Assembly: GCA_000697665.1 (NCBI GenBank)
Contig: KL197737.1
Location: forward strand, 270,051 to 334,050
Length of the DNA stretch: 64,000 nucleotides
Source: Jaapia argillacea MUCL 33604
Taxonomy: Eukaryota; Basidiomycota; Agaricomycetes; Jaapiales; Jaapiaceae
Direction: 5' to 3'
Part shown: positions 49,701 through 64,000 of the stretch, one piece after another
How positions within the stretch are numbered: position 1 is the first letter of the stretch
Layout of the letters: each line of letters begins with the position of its first letter
Notes under the pieces: model-generated
What the model was told of the DNA's origin: nothing
The model's database searches: none
Seen by the model: only the letters and a program-made list of their open reading frames with translations
Program-made: the position numbers and the translations under genes

Positions 49701-51029
49701 CAAAACACATCAGTTGATCACACGAGACTATTGGTGGCCCACGATTCATTACAATGTCAAGAAGTACGTTGAAGGATGTGTTGATTGTCAGCGCGCGAAA
49801 CCGCGTCGAGGTGCTACACACGCTCCCTTACACCCAAACCAAATACCGGATTCACCTGGAGAAATAATTGGGGTCGATATTATTGGTCCACTACCCGTTT
49901 CCAAAGGTTGCGATGCTCTTCTCGTCATCACCGATCACCTAGCCAAGAATATACGACTTCTTCCCATCACCACCGAGCTGTCAGCGCCAGGAGTAGCTCG
50001 ACTCTTTCGTGATAGGTGGTGGTGCGAATTCGGATATCCCCGTAAAGTCGTTAGTGATCGAGGGACACAGTTCGTATCAAACTTCATGAAGGAGCTTCAC
50101 AGCCTTATGGGGATTAGTATGAACCCATCGACCGCCTATCATCCGCAAACGAACGGACAAACCGAACGTGCGAACCAAGAGGTCGAACTTTACCTCCGCA
50201 TCTTCGTTAATCACCTACAGGATGATTGGTACGATTGGATCTCTCAGGCCGAATTCGCATATAACAACAAACCACACTCCACTATGGGATATTCTCCTTT
50301 TTATTTATTATACGGCCGACATCCCTGGACCGGAGTCAACTATCGCCAAAAGGCAAATAACGAGTCAGTACAAGACTTCCACGATCGTATGCGCCGAACT
50401 TGGGACGATGCTAAAGCTGCAATGGCCAAAGCGCAAGAGCAGATGAAGCTATACTACGATCGAAAGAAGTCAGACTCGTATCAATTCAAGATTGGCGACA
50501 TGGTCTGGTTGGAAGCCACGAATATTACGACAGATCGCCCAATGAAGAAATTGGACGACAAACGATACGGCCCCTTCAAAATCATAAAACAACATGGATC
50601 CGCTTACGAACTCGCTCTTCCTGTTGAATGGAAGAAACGACGTATCCACCCTGTCTTTAACGAAGCTTACTTCCGTCCCTACAAGAAAGGTGAATTCAAA
50701 AACCAGAAACAACCTCCACCTCCGCCTACTGTAGTTCACGACGGTTCCGAGCAAGAGATCGAAGCTCTCGTCCAATATCGCGAACATAACGGTAGTATTC
50801 AATACATGGTGAAGTGGAAAGGTCAACCTTCTGGTGATAACCAATGGATGGATTGGAAGTTCGTAAAGGAGCAGAGGGAGGATCTGATGAAGAAGTTTCA
50901 TCGGGAGCATCCGGCGTACAGACCACCTGAACGACTGATACTGCGTTCTCTACAGGTTCGGATGTTACCCATTGACGTTTTGGACCTCAACGACGATCCA
51001 TGAGGACATGGACCATGAGAGGGGGGTAA

Positions 51030-51460
51030 TGTCACATTCTTTTTACTTTTGATCACTTGACCCGTAGAACATTCGTTAGTATTCTGACCAGTAGCGTTAA
51101 GATCTCAGTATGACGCCTTATTGCACCATCGGACTATTCTTAGCTAGCCATGTAGTATATAAGCTTGTACCATCTTAATGCAAACCCCAGTCTTGAGCTG
51201 GTCTATTCCAAACCAGCCACTCTTGTGTGTCATCGGTCGACCTCATTACTCCTTGATCGCTACTCGCACTCTTCATCCAGCGCTGCTGCCAGTCACATCC
51301 CTGGTTGTTGTTTGTTGCTGACACAGTTGGTCTCAGATCCATACTGCCGTCTTCTGACATTTCCCATCGGTCAAGTCACAAGTTCATCGGCGGCTTAAAG
51401 ATGGCAGGCCCAGAATGAATAGTAGAATGCTGAGCGGTTAATACACATCCTCCTGTGACA
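51030..51460 (+). repeat. 3' LTR of the chromovirus
   Basis: It starts TGTCAC after the purine tract. The end is placed at GTGACA (51455-51460), the perfect inverse of the first six bases, giving 431 bp. Another end at the CA near 51375 is possible. The end call rests on this inverted match because the 5' copy's end lies in the gap. Confidence 0.78.
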
Positions 51461-51724
51461 CCCCCGCAGTCAGGACCGCCGGTCATTGAGTGAGTGAAGT
51501 GCGTTCAATCGTGGCAGACATACGCCGGAAGATATTACGTCGGTGGGTAGCAGATCCACGGTAGTATGAGGGTTGAATCGCCAAGGAAAGGCGGATTCAC
51601 AGCAGGGTCGAAATTCGAGATCGTAAAGCGTAAAAGTCACATATATTGGTGTATGCGTCGATATCATCGACGGAGTGAAGCCAAGGGTGCCACTTTAAGC
51701 CACATAAACCTCACCGTCCAACCT
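51461..51724. other. Spacer between LTR element and V-ATPase subunit E gene
   Basis: Host flank and 3' UTR of the minus-strand V-ATPase gene. No gene is seen. Confidence 0.4.
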
Positions 51725-52767
51725 CATGTATAGAATCGACGGTTCTCATTTATACCAAAGAGGTCATGCCGAATCTCGGGAAGCATCTAGGGAAGAGGTA
51801 TATCAGGCTAAATGGAAAGTGGAGATAGATTGAGAGGTGGTGTTTTGCGTACCCGTTCCTCGAGTAATCTCAGTCGCTCGTCGAGGGTGTTATCGAGGGT
51901 AATGCGACCTGTTCCGCTGATCATCTTCACACCGCCGGCCCTATTATGTGGCAAGATAAGGCTTGACCTCAGCCACTATGCAATGGTATTATAGGGAGTA
52001 TGTAGACGGACCCATCGTTACTCAGCGTAGGTTGGACGTCAAATGACATTTCCCTCCCACTGATCTCCTTGTACTGCTCCGCAGCCGCTCCCGCAGCTTT
52101 CTTCGCCACCTCAAGATCCGTCTCCCTCGAGTATACAATGACATTGGGTTCCAAGAGTTGAAGATAACCCTGGACGATGACACCCTGGAGGAATTGGACA
52201 TAACGTCCTTCATCCGATGAGAGTTGGGAAAGGGAGTTGCGGGCGGTATTGAAAAGGTCTTGGAGGTGCTCTTCGCGTCGATGAAGCAGTTTGAGACGAG
52301 ATTTGTTGGTTAGTGTTGACTGTGCGCTGATTGAAGGCGTGTAATGAGGGTGTGTATGCACATGAGACAACGGGTATGAGTGGAAGTGTACTCACATCTT
52401 CTGGCCAACTTCGGCTCCCTTCCGCTTCTTCTCATACTGAGCATCGATAGCTTGTTGCTCCTGCTTCACAAGCTTTGCCTACTCCACCAAAATGTTGCAA
52501 GAATTACAATCCGATCAACTCAGGAGTTTCAAGTGTATCGTCCAGGGGTATCACGCACCTTTTCAATCGCGAACTCTTCATCCGCTTTGACCTTGATCTC
52601 TCGTGATTTCTCCATGGCTTCTTGCTTGATGAACGCCACCTACATCAGCCCATTATCAGAAAATGGTACACAGGTGGTTTGTAGGTGCTGGGCCGGTTGG
52701 GCAATGAACGGACCATCTTGTTCATCTCGCTGATGACCTCCTCATCGTTCATCGGCTTGGAGGACAT
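51725..52767 (-). CDS. VMA4: V-type proton ATPase subunit E
   Basis: Subunit E forms the peripheral stalks of the V1 sector and holds it to the membrane part of the proton pump on vacuoles and other organelles. The start at 52767 gives MSSKPMNDEEVISEMNKM. The next exons continue a long charged helix (VAFIKQEAMEKSREIKVKAD, EEFAIEKAKLVKQEQQAIDA), typical of the family. The C-terminal globular part includes SRLKLLHRREEHLQDLFNTA, YVQFLQGVIVQGYLQLLEPN, the segment VIVYSRETDLEVAKKAA and GGVKMISGTGRITLDNTLDE. It ends LPEIRHDLFGINENRRFYT. Five or so introns, about 230 residues, full family length. The gene lies about 260 bases from the retrotransposon's 3' end but looks intact. Confidence 0.93.
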
Positions 52768-53462
52768 GTTGTGTGGCGGTAGTTGTTAAATCGAGAGGAA
52801 GGAGATTTGGATGACGGAGATGGGAGACTTGGTTATCAGTGAGGTGATAGTGCACCAAACGTAGTTCGGTCTGTCCAGCGTCCTGAAATGACGGAGGCAC
52901 ACCGCCACGTGGACTTGATCATTTCCCCACTTCCGCCAATGTCGACCTGTTCGATCGACCGTGATCTTTTGCTGCCACATCGCGGAATGTCGACCTCGGA
53001 TTTCCGCACCTCCATACAACGCAAGTATCCAATGGTGTTGAAACCGAATCGAAAGGTTTGCAATCGGTGTTTGACTTGTGTGTGGCCCAGGACCCAACCG
53101 GACCCCCATAGATAGATCTTCGTGTTCGCTACGCCTTTGCTTCTGGGGCAGCCAGCTAACGGTCTACCTCTATGCACTGAACACTCCCTCAATATCGAAC
53201 CCGGTCTTTCGTCACCAGGGACTTTGAGACTCGATGCGCCAAACTCTCCAAACCCATCATCGTGTCGCGCATTGTTGGTGCGTATATTTGTTGGTTCCTT
53301 CAGGTAGTTTCACCTGCAACCTGAGGCAATGTCGCAGCTGCTTGCACCTTATAGTCTCATACACACGAACCCGAGCGAGGCATTTAGCCCTTGGTTGACT
53401 CGGACCGACGCTGGCTGCTCCCCTCATCCTGTCACATACTCACGGGCTGCGCCCCCCTTACA
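52768..53462. other. Upstream region of the V-ATPase subunit E gene
   Basis: About 700 bases holding the VMA4 promoter on the minus strand. No further gene is recognised. Confidence 0.4.
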
Positions 53463-53533
53463 GCATTAATGGGGTAGTGGTAACCTGGGTCGTTGCCATC
53501 GACCCGCCGGGGGTTCGATTCCCTCTTAATGCA
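53463..53533 (+). tRNA. tRNA-Gly (GCC), copy 2
   Basis: A 71-nt cloverleaf with acceptor GCATTAA/TTAATGC, anticodon loop TTGCCAT (GCC) and a standard T arm with GGTTCGATTCC. It differs from the copy at 42641 by one base, in the T loop, and here the canonical C56 is present. It lies between the VMA4 promoter and the 3' end of the cellobiose dehydrogenase gene. Confidence 0.93.
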
Positions 53534-53762
53534 TAAGTGTCTGTTGATAGACCATTTTCTTCCGCGATCCCAAACGCATGGCGACAACTTGTTGTTTTAC
53601 TGATCTCCAAAATGCCACCTGGTTGACATCCTAACCCTAATGGTACCCGTCGCACAAGTATCCGATTCGCGAAACCTCGCTATAATTTCCTCAAAAGACA
53701 GATAGACACATTGTTGTTACAAATAAGTAAGCCGAAATCCGGTACGCTATCCAGTGTCAGAC

Positions 53763-57089
<3,327 letters not shown>

Positions 57090-57884
57090 GTTGCTACACC
57101 GGGGTTGAAGATGGAGACAACCTCTCGACTGAGGGGGAGCATTTAACGAGTTGGAGCATCTGATTCCGGCGTCGTCGGATAAATGGACCATTTTTCGCAT
57201 CTTGCCTCGTGAACCAGCTCAAGGAAACCTCGGATTCATTGCTGGACGTCGTATAGCGACCGAATATTGCTGGTGGTGTGCGCGAGAGGCGTTTCACCTG
57301 TTTTGCGGAAACAAATCGGACTGTGAAGGGGTGAAACTTGAGCACGAGGGTAGCGGTTCCGCTCGACAGTCAAGCACCGAAGATGCGACGCGGCGGAAGT
57401 CAACGCTGGTGCCTGCCCACGCATCAACGTAGGCTTCTGGTTGGTTCCGTTGGACTTGTGTGGACACCTCAGCTCTTTCGTGATGGGACAAAATCCCACC
57501 ACACCCAAACCGATAATCAAGCGCCAAATTATCCGGTAAGCAAAGGACATGGGGAGAACAAGCACGGCGGAATGGAGGACTCTTGGCGAGTGTGGCTCAG
57601 CAGGAATAAAACGCACCCGGTGTCAATGGACGAACACCGAGCTGGCAGGTAAGCCTGTTTGTGATACATGGATCCAAAGGTTGTAAAGGAACAGCGCAAG
57701 TCCCGCGTTCCGCTAAGTCGATAAGGTCCGTTCAAGGTCCGTTGGACTGAGAGAGATCGGTGTTCCAAATATGGAAATCTGGTAGACACGTGGTGGCTGC
57801 GAACGAACTTTTTTGGGCGCATCACACATTGCTCAGCCTTCGTCCTCAACTTCGCGGCCAACATCGTCGTTGACTATTGACAAG
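57090..57884. promoter_or_regulatory. Divergent promoter region between CDH and MTR4
   Basis: About 795 bases between divergent start codons. It must carry the inducible CDH promoter and the housekeeping MTR4 promoter. I see no strong TATA box at the usual distance on either side. Short open frames lack support. Confidence 0.45.
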
Positions 57885-60800
57885 ATGGATCTTTTCTCAT
57901 TCATGAACGATACGGAAGATGCGGCAGATCAAGATACAATGGACGTCGACGTCGGGGACCTTCCGAAGAAGAGGAAGAATACTCCTGATGACCACTCCCC
58001 TACTATCGCCCATGGATCCACTCCAACCTTTGCTGAAAATGAAAGCGCTCCTTCGTCTTCAAAGAGACCCAGAATGGCCTCCCCCAAACCGATTGTAGTG
58101 GACGAAGTCGAGATTGAGGCAAAGCGGGAGGTGGCTGCAAGCGCCGGCTTAACTGGCGCTGCTGTAGAGAGTGGTTCGCGACTAGAATTAAAGCACCAGG
58201 TGTGTTGTCGAGTGCTTAGCATGTTTCTACATTTTGTATACCCATCATAGGTTCGACATCAAGTCGCTGTGCCCTCAGGATACAACTACATACCAATCGC
58301 AAACCATATTCCACCAGCCAAACCAGCAAGGGAATATAAATTCACGCTAGATCCGTTCCAACAAGTTTCCGTCAATGCTATTCAAAGAAACGAGAGCGTC
58401 CTGGTGTCTGCCCATACCAGTGCCGGCAAGACTGTTGTGGCGGAGTATGCTATCGCCCAATGTCTGCTGAACAAACAGCGAGTCATCTATACCAGTCCCA
58501 TAAAGGTTAGTTAGATATCTTGAGCAGTGAAGTGGTTCCGCCCCATCGTCTCGTTCGATTTGGAAATGTGTTGAAATGCGAATGAACAGGCGTTGAGCAA
58601 TCAAAAGTATCGAGAGATGTTGGCCGAGTTTGGAGATGTCGGGCTGATGACTGGAGATGTCACAATCAATCCCTCCGCTACGTGTCTCGTCATGACTACC
58701 GAGGTATGTCGGAATACCTCGTCATGAAGGCCTCTATATTTACCTCCTCACTCCGTAGATTCTTCGGTCAATGTTATATCGCGGATCCGAGATAATGCGT
58801 GAAGTTGCCTGGGTAATCTTCGACGAGATCCATTACATGCGAGACAAGGAACGCGGTGTCGTCTGGGAAGAAACGATCATCCTCTTGCCTCATACCGTCC
58901 GCTATGTCTTCCTTTCGGCCACAATCCCTAACGCCATGCAGTTTGCGGAGTGGATATGCAAGTCACATGAGCAACCATGTCATATCGTGTATACCAACTT
59001 CCGACCGACACCCTTGCAGCATTATCTTTTCCCGGCCGGAGGGGAAGGTATTTATCTGGTGGTGAACGAGAAGGGCGAGTTTAGGGAAGATAACTTTACC
59101 AAAGCAATGGGCATGTTGCAAGACAAAGCTGGCGAGGACCCGGCAGATCCTAAGAGCGGGAAGGGCAGGAAGGGCAAGAGCAAGAAGGGTGGAGATAAGA
59201 AAGGTGCAATCTCTGCTAAGGCTCCCCACTGTAGAATTACGCTGAGCTTTCGACCCCGTAGGTCCCTCCGATATCCAAAAAATCATCAAGATGATCATGT
59301 TGAAAAACTACAACCCGGTGATCGTTTTCGCCTTCAGCAAACGCGAGTGTGAAGCCCTCGCCCTCGCGATGTCGAAATTCGAATTCAATACCGCAGACGA
59401 GCAAGATCTAATTACCAATATCTTCAATAACGCCATGGACAATCTTGCTCCTGCAGATCGACAGCTTCCTCAAATAAGTAATCTCCTCCCCTTACTGAAG
59501 CGCGGAATTGGAATCCATCATGGTGGTCTACTTCCAATCTTGAAAGAAGTCATCGAGATCCTCTTTCAGGAAGGTTTGATCAAGGCGCTCTTCGCAACCG
59601 AAACCTTCTCGATCGGTCTCAACATGCCTGCGAAGACCGTCGTTTTCACCGCCGCCCGGAAGTTTGACGGTCGGGAATTCAGGAACCTCTCATCTGGTGA
59701 GTATATCCAGATGTCAGGGCGTGCTGGTCGGCGTGGTTTGGATGACCGTGGAGTCGTTATCATGATGTGTGACGAGAAGCTGGAACCGTCGGCCGCCATG
59801 AATATGGTTAAAGGAGAAGCTGATCGTTTGGACTCCGCTTTCCATCTGGGTTACAACATGGTGTTGAACCTGATGAAGGTAGAAGGCATTAGTCCGGAGT
59901 TTATGTTGGAGAGATGTTTCTTCCAGTTCCAAAATAGCGCGGGCGTGCCGATGTTGGAAGATGGTCGGTCATTTTGTTTCGCTGGTCTGTTTATGGCTCA
60001 ACTAATCATCCGTGGACTCAGAGTTGAGGAAAGAGGAAGAGTTCAAGGATTCTATCATCATCCCGGACGAGGCTCTCGTCGCAGAGTACTACGATTATCG
60101 ACAACAACTTGATCAGATGGCCTCGGATTTCCGAGATGTCATCACTCACCCCAACTACAGTCTACCCTTCCTTCAACCTGGGCGATTAGTCAAGGTGAAA
60201 CACCAGGATATGGACTTTGGGTGGGGAGTCATTATCAGTTATCAGAAGCGTGTTCCTCCCAAGGTACGCCAATTCTCCAGGTGGTTCATATCTTTATTCC
60301 TCCTGGCTCACAAATCTTGTGAAGAATCGACCTATGCCGCAAACGGAGGAGATCCCTCCGCACGAGCAGTATGTTCTTGATGTGTTACTCAATTGCTCGA
60401 CGGGCTCGATGCTCCCGAAGGAACGTAACTCCTCGAGCACTTCCGCAACACCCGGTGGAGTCCTTCCTTGTCCGTCTGGTCAAAAGGGCGACCCATTGGT
60501 TGTTCCCGTCCTTCTTTCCACGATTGATTCGATTAGTCACATTCGAATATTCCTACCTAAGGACTTGCGACAATCTCAAGCTAGGGAAACTGTTTGGAAG
60601 AGCGTTCTCGAGGTACAGAAGCGATTCCCTGATGGCATTGCCCTGTTAGACCCTGTACAAAACATGGGAATAAAGGACGACAAATTCCAAATGTTGATCA
60701 AAGTATGTCGTCCAGATGTAATTCGATGATGGCTCTTACAATCTTTTTCCACTCTCGTAGAAAATAGATATGATGGAGAAGAAGATGTTCTCCAGCCCTC

Positions 60801-61630
60801 TGCACAAAGACCCTCGACTCCCTGAAATCTATACCTTGTACTCAAGAAAGCAAGAGCGCCAGCAAAGAATTCGGGCTTTGAAGAAACGCATCCAGGCAAC
60901 AAATGATGTCCTCCAGATGGAAGAGTTGAAATGTCGCAAGCGCGTTTTGCGACGACTTGGCTTTACCACCGCTGATGACATCGTGGACGTCAAAGGCAGG
61001 GTGGCTTGCGAGATCAGCACCGGTGATGAACTCCTCTTGACAGAACTGATATTCAATGGCGTTTTCAATCCCTTGTCCCCTGAACAGTGCGCCGGGTTGC
61101 TGAGTTGCTTCGTCTTCACGGAGAAGGTTCGTCTGTTCATCTGTGATATATCCCATTTCCCGTCATTTCATCTAACTTTTACAAATCTTGTAGAGCGAAC
61201 AAGTGACGAAACTGAAAGAGGAACTAGCCGCGCCATTGCGAGTTATGCAGGAGGTTGCAAGGCGCATCGCCAAAGTTTCAAAGGAATCAAAGTTACCCAT
61301 CGACGAGGATGAATATGTATCGTCTTTCAAGGTGGAACTCATGGATGCGGTTGTACAATGGTGTCGGGGCGCTTCCTTTTCAGATATCTGCAAGGTCCGA
61401 TTTTGGTCGTGATTCGCGGGTCAACACTGATGATGCTATTCATCCAGCTTACGGACCAGTTCGAAGGGAGCCTTATTCGTGTTTTCCGACGGCTGCAAGA
61501 ACTGATTCGACAGATGAGTCAAGCAGCGAAGGTCATCGGTAACACCGAACTTCAAGAGAAGTTTGAGAAGGCGTCAGAAATGCTAGAACGACCCAATTCG
61601 GTCATATTCTGTTCCTCCTTGTATCTTTAG
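57885..61630 (+). CDS. MTR4: ATP-dependent RNA helicase MTR4 (exosome cofactor, Ski2-like)
   Basis: MTR4 unwinds RNA for the nuclear exosome, alone or in the TRAMP complex. The start at 57885 ([20 protein letters not shown]) opens an acidic tail; an in-frame start at 57813 is possible. The core has [20 protein letters not shown], Walker A in [42 protein letters not shown] (DExH box), [16 protein letters not shown], then RecA2 with [40 protein letters not shown] and [15 protein letters not shown]. The arch/KOW part includes [20 protein letters not shown]. The C-terminal helical domain ends with the family's hallmark [15 protein letters not shown] Lys/Gly-rich insert ([16 protein letters not shown]) lies between the RecA lobes, as is usual for fungal MTR4. 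About nine introns. All motifs are intact. Confidence 0.95.
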
Positions 61631-62452
61631 GGCCTGTATTACTACGTATGTCTTTTCTTTCGCATCACATTATATTCTGGGATGAATGCACATGATCCCA
61701 GTTTGTCGCTCTCAGCTCTGCCTTTGGGCGATGTGTAACACCATATGGTGGGAGAACTGTCCTTATCAGGTATATCCCGAGTTTCCTCCATACACGAGTC
61801 TCTCAAACGCTAGTGGAACAACCTTCGAACTTCCCACTGGGTTCATCTTCGATGTCGAAGTTTCACTCATTTCTGGTCTTCATGATGTTCTGCTGAAGGA
61901 TTCTCTGCTATCATGGGCCGCAGGTCGTCTCATTGTCATGGAAACCCGCCACGAATACCACCCGCCTTGGTCAGTGGCAAGGGGTGCTTGCTATCACCGC
62001 GTCGCTGGCTGCCCTGTTTATTGCATTCGCATGCCTGAAATACTTGACTTTCCCCGCATGGTTATCCGTTCTCTCGCCATCTGCCGTCGACCTTCACCCC
62101 TTCCAATACACTGCACCGAACAACCCAACCCATCGTGTTCCGGGGTCGCGTGTTCCAGGTCCTGGGCGATTCTAGCGAAATAATAATCTGCACCGCATGG
62201 AAATCCTCGAGCGGGTAGAAGCCGGGTGGTGGGATAGTGTCAAGAATGCCTTCCTCTCTCTTGCCTCTGCGCTTCTTGCCAAGTAACTCCGAAGAGACCA
62301 TGCTGCTCTCCAGAAATACCGTTGGATGACCACCTGGTGGTCGTGGTATCTCCTCTCACTTCGACACGATACGGAAGAAGGTATATCTTGCAGAAATAGA
62401 GTCTCGGTCTATAAAACGACCGCCTTATTGCTCACCTCCTCCAGGAGAAACA
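61631..62452. other. Intergenic region between MTR4 and chitinase genes
   Basis: MTR4 3' UTR and chitinase promoter. Open frames of 60-165 codons occur but show no motif or splice support, so I see no gene. Confidence 0.4.
62410..62416 (+). promoter_or_regulatory. TATA box of the GH18 chitinase gene
   Basis: TATAAAA lies 37 bases upstream of the chitinase start codon. A clear TATA box fits a regulated secreted enzyme and implies a very short 5' UTR. Confidence 0.6.
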
Positions 62453-64000
62453 ATGGCTCTGATCAAGCAAATTCTCTTGCTCGCTGCTGCACTATGGGCC
62501 ACTGCCTCTGCCACAGAGGTTATGCACCGGCCAGCTGATTATACCGAGCCTTGGCCTACGGTGTCGACGCAAAGCAACCCTACCACTCACACAATTCACA
62601 AGAGGGCTTCAACTGGCAAAGTACAAGCGGGCTATTTCACTAACTGGTGTGTCCAAGAATATTCACTGACTTTCTCCCCTCTGATGAGGACATCTTAACG
62701 AAGGGGCATCTATGGAGCCAATTTCCGTATGTAACCCCGCACAAGGGGGAGATCTGTCGCGAATTGAATCTTTACAGAACCAACCAACATCACTCCATCT
62801 GACCTCACACATATCATTTATGCCTTCGCGGATGTCGACCCTACTTCTGGAAACATCTCATTGACGGACACGTACGCCGACGAGCAGGTAAGCAGACTAA
62901 AGCTATCCCTCTCTGTACTATTCGCTCATTATCGAGCTTCCGGAAACCTCAGAAACACTTCCCTGGCGACTCTTGGGATGAAACCGGTAACAATTTATAT
63001 GGCTGCCTCAAGCAGGTAAGCTCGAAATGTTCGGCAGCCATTCAGAAACATGACAGTCCCTTTCCACAGTTATACCTTCTCAAACTTGCGAACAGAAACC
63101 TCAAGACACTCCTGTCGATTGGTGGATGGACATACAGCCAGGACGGTCATTTCTCCTTCATCTCAGGTGAGCATTCCGGAGAGTTTCAAGGCATACCCAC
63201 CCCTAAATGATTCAAGACCCTACTTTGCGAGCAAACTTCGTGACGAGTGCCGTCTTTATGGTGGAAAACTTCGGCCTGGACGGAATGTAAGCGGTTGTTG
63301 AGCTCGCATATCATTATTCATGCCATGGCTTGTGCTGATAACCTCGTTCCTGCAGTGACATTGATTATGAGTATCCGACCTCAACAACTGAGGGACAAGA
63401 TTTTGCGGATCTTTTGACAAGCCTGAGAACCGGGTTTACACAACTCGCAACCCGAAAGGGGGACACTGTTCCATATCAAATCACTGTGAGCCTCCGTGTT
63501 GAAGAGAATAAGTGTGCAGTTGACCCAGTTCAATCATAGGCCGCAGTTGCTGCTGGGTCAGCCAACTACCAATACTATGTCGTCCCACAAGTGATGGTCT
63601 TCAATGCTGTTCCGCCATCCACTGCGCTAACGATAACGTAGATGGATGCTGCTCTGACGTATTGGAATTTGATGGCCTACGATTACGCTGGCTCATGGTT
63701 GACTTGGGTGAGCTCAAGCTGTAGTAGCCACCCATTGGTATGCTTAATTGATTCATTGCAGGCAGATAACGATGCAAATGTTTACGGCGGTACTCGTACC
63801 AACGTAAGCACTGACAGCGCAATCAAGTGGTATCTAGCCAATGGGGCCACCGCGTCGAAGATCAATATGGGTGAGCTTATTCTCAACCTTCCTTCTGACC
63901 GGGCTCAGGCCGAAACATGGATTAGGTATACCTCTATACGGCCGCGCATTTGAGCAAACAACAGGTCTCGGTCAACCTTACAATGGTGTAGGTTTCCTTC
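62453..64000 (+). CDS. Glycoside hydrolase family 18 chitinase (5' part, runs off window)
   Basis: Secreted chitinase that cleaves beta-1,4 GlcNAc chains by substrate-assisted retention. The start at 62453 gives a signal peptide ([20 protein letters not shown]), a short Pro/Thr-rich pro-region and a dibasic site (HTIHKRAS). The TIM barrel then begins: [55 protein letters not shown], the catalytic motif [14 protein letters not shown] with the D-x-x-D-x-D-x-E residues intact, [20 protein letters not shown] and [20 protein letters not shown]. This is the group-A type known from filamentous fungi. At least seven introns occur. The C-terminal part lies beyond the right edge, so a carbohydrate-binding module cannot be judged. 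Confidence 0.92.

Larger units (their letters stand above)
42933..51460 (+). mobile_element. Ty3/gypsy LTR retrotransposon (chromovirus), recent insertion, lightly broken
   Basis: About 8.5 kb between two LTRs that begin TGTCAC. The 3' LTR is preceded by a purine tract (GAGAGGGGGG). Parts in order: 5' LTR, a leader partly hidden by an assembly gap and holding extra open frames (about 44.4-45.5 kb), a gag region (about 45.5-47.1 kb) with a CCHC zinc knuckle (CYNCQQKGHFARDC), and a pol region (about 47.2-51.0 kb). Pol carries an aspartic protease (LIDSGCTFSAID), reverse transcriptase with the YMDD motif, RNase H, an integrase with a zinc-binding N-terminus and DDE core, and a C-terminal chromodomain near 50.75-50.93 kb. 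The chromodomain places it among chromoviruses. The element is nearly complete in layout but has about three or four breaks in its coding part, besides the gap. I could not find a target-site duplication. Confidence 0.9.

Noticed and set aside
51375-51460. Alternative 3' end of the LTR at a CA near 51375
   Set aside because: The end at 51460 gives a perfect six-base inverse of the LTR start; neither choice shows a clear target-site duplication.
61686-62301. Open frames between MTR4 and the chitinase gene
   Set aside because: A hydrophobic stretch suggested a membrane protein, but no start context, splice chain or motif supports it.

Overview
The window is nuclear DNA from a filamentous basidiomycete, most likely Agaricomycotina. 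Genes are dense and broken by many short introns with GT..AG ends (about 50-70 nt). The cellobiose dehydrogenase matches my memory of the Phanerochaete-type enzyme in long stretches. There is also a DUF6533-like seven-helix protein, a MARVEL-like protein and a Ty3/gypsy chromovirus, all usual in this group. Exon joins were read by eye, so gene ends are firmer than some internal splice sites.

Layout, left to right: a partial F-box/WD-like gene (minus, 1-1920); eIF3 subunit L (minus, 2604-5380); divergently from it a large gene with two Cid1/TUT-type nucleotidyltransferase modules, the first lacking its catalytic aspartates (plus, 5648-10756); a GNAT acetyltransferase fused to an Mss4/Dss4 zinc domain (plus, 11323-12616); tRNA-Asp(GTC) (minus, 13072-13142); a KRE6/SKN1-type GH16 membrane protein (minus, 14980-17448); a gene-poor stretch of about 5 kb with diverged repeats (18.7-23.6 kb); a multi-spanning GT2 glycosyltransferase (plus, 23570-28150); a tentative small gene (29241-30121); a MARVEL-like four-helix protein (plus, 30891-32033); a YPK1/SGK-type AGC kinase with a C2-like N-terminus (plus, 32977-35530); a GH95 alpha-L-fucosidase (minus, 35988-39830); a DUF6533-like membrane protein (minus, 40346-42149); tRNA-Gly(GCC); an LTR retrotransposon of about 8.5 kb holding a 617-base assembly gap (42933-51460); V-ATPase subunit E (minus, 51725-52767); a second tRNA-Gly(GCC); cellobiose dehydrogenase (minus, 53763-57089); the exosome helicase MTR4 (plus, 57885-61630); and the start of a GH18 chitinase (plus, from 62453).

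The genes mix housekeeping functions (translation initiation, RNA surveillance, vacuolar acidification, TORC2-type signalling) with cell-wall building and turnover (KRE6-like GH16, GT2, GH18) and secreted plant-polymer attack (CDH, GH95). This fits a saprotrophic, wood- or litter-decaying fungus. The most unusual item is the tandem nucleotidyltransferase. It has a dead first module and a live second one, as in animal TUT4/TUT7, but starts with a mitochondrial-type presequence. Next is the acetyltransferase-Mss4 fusion.
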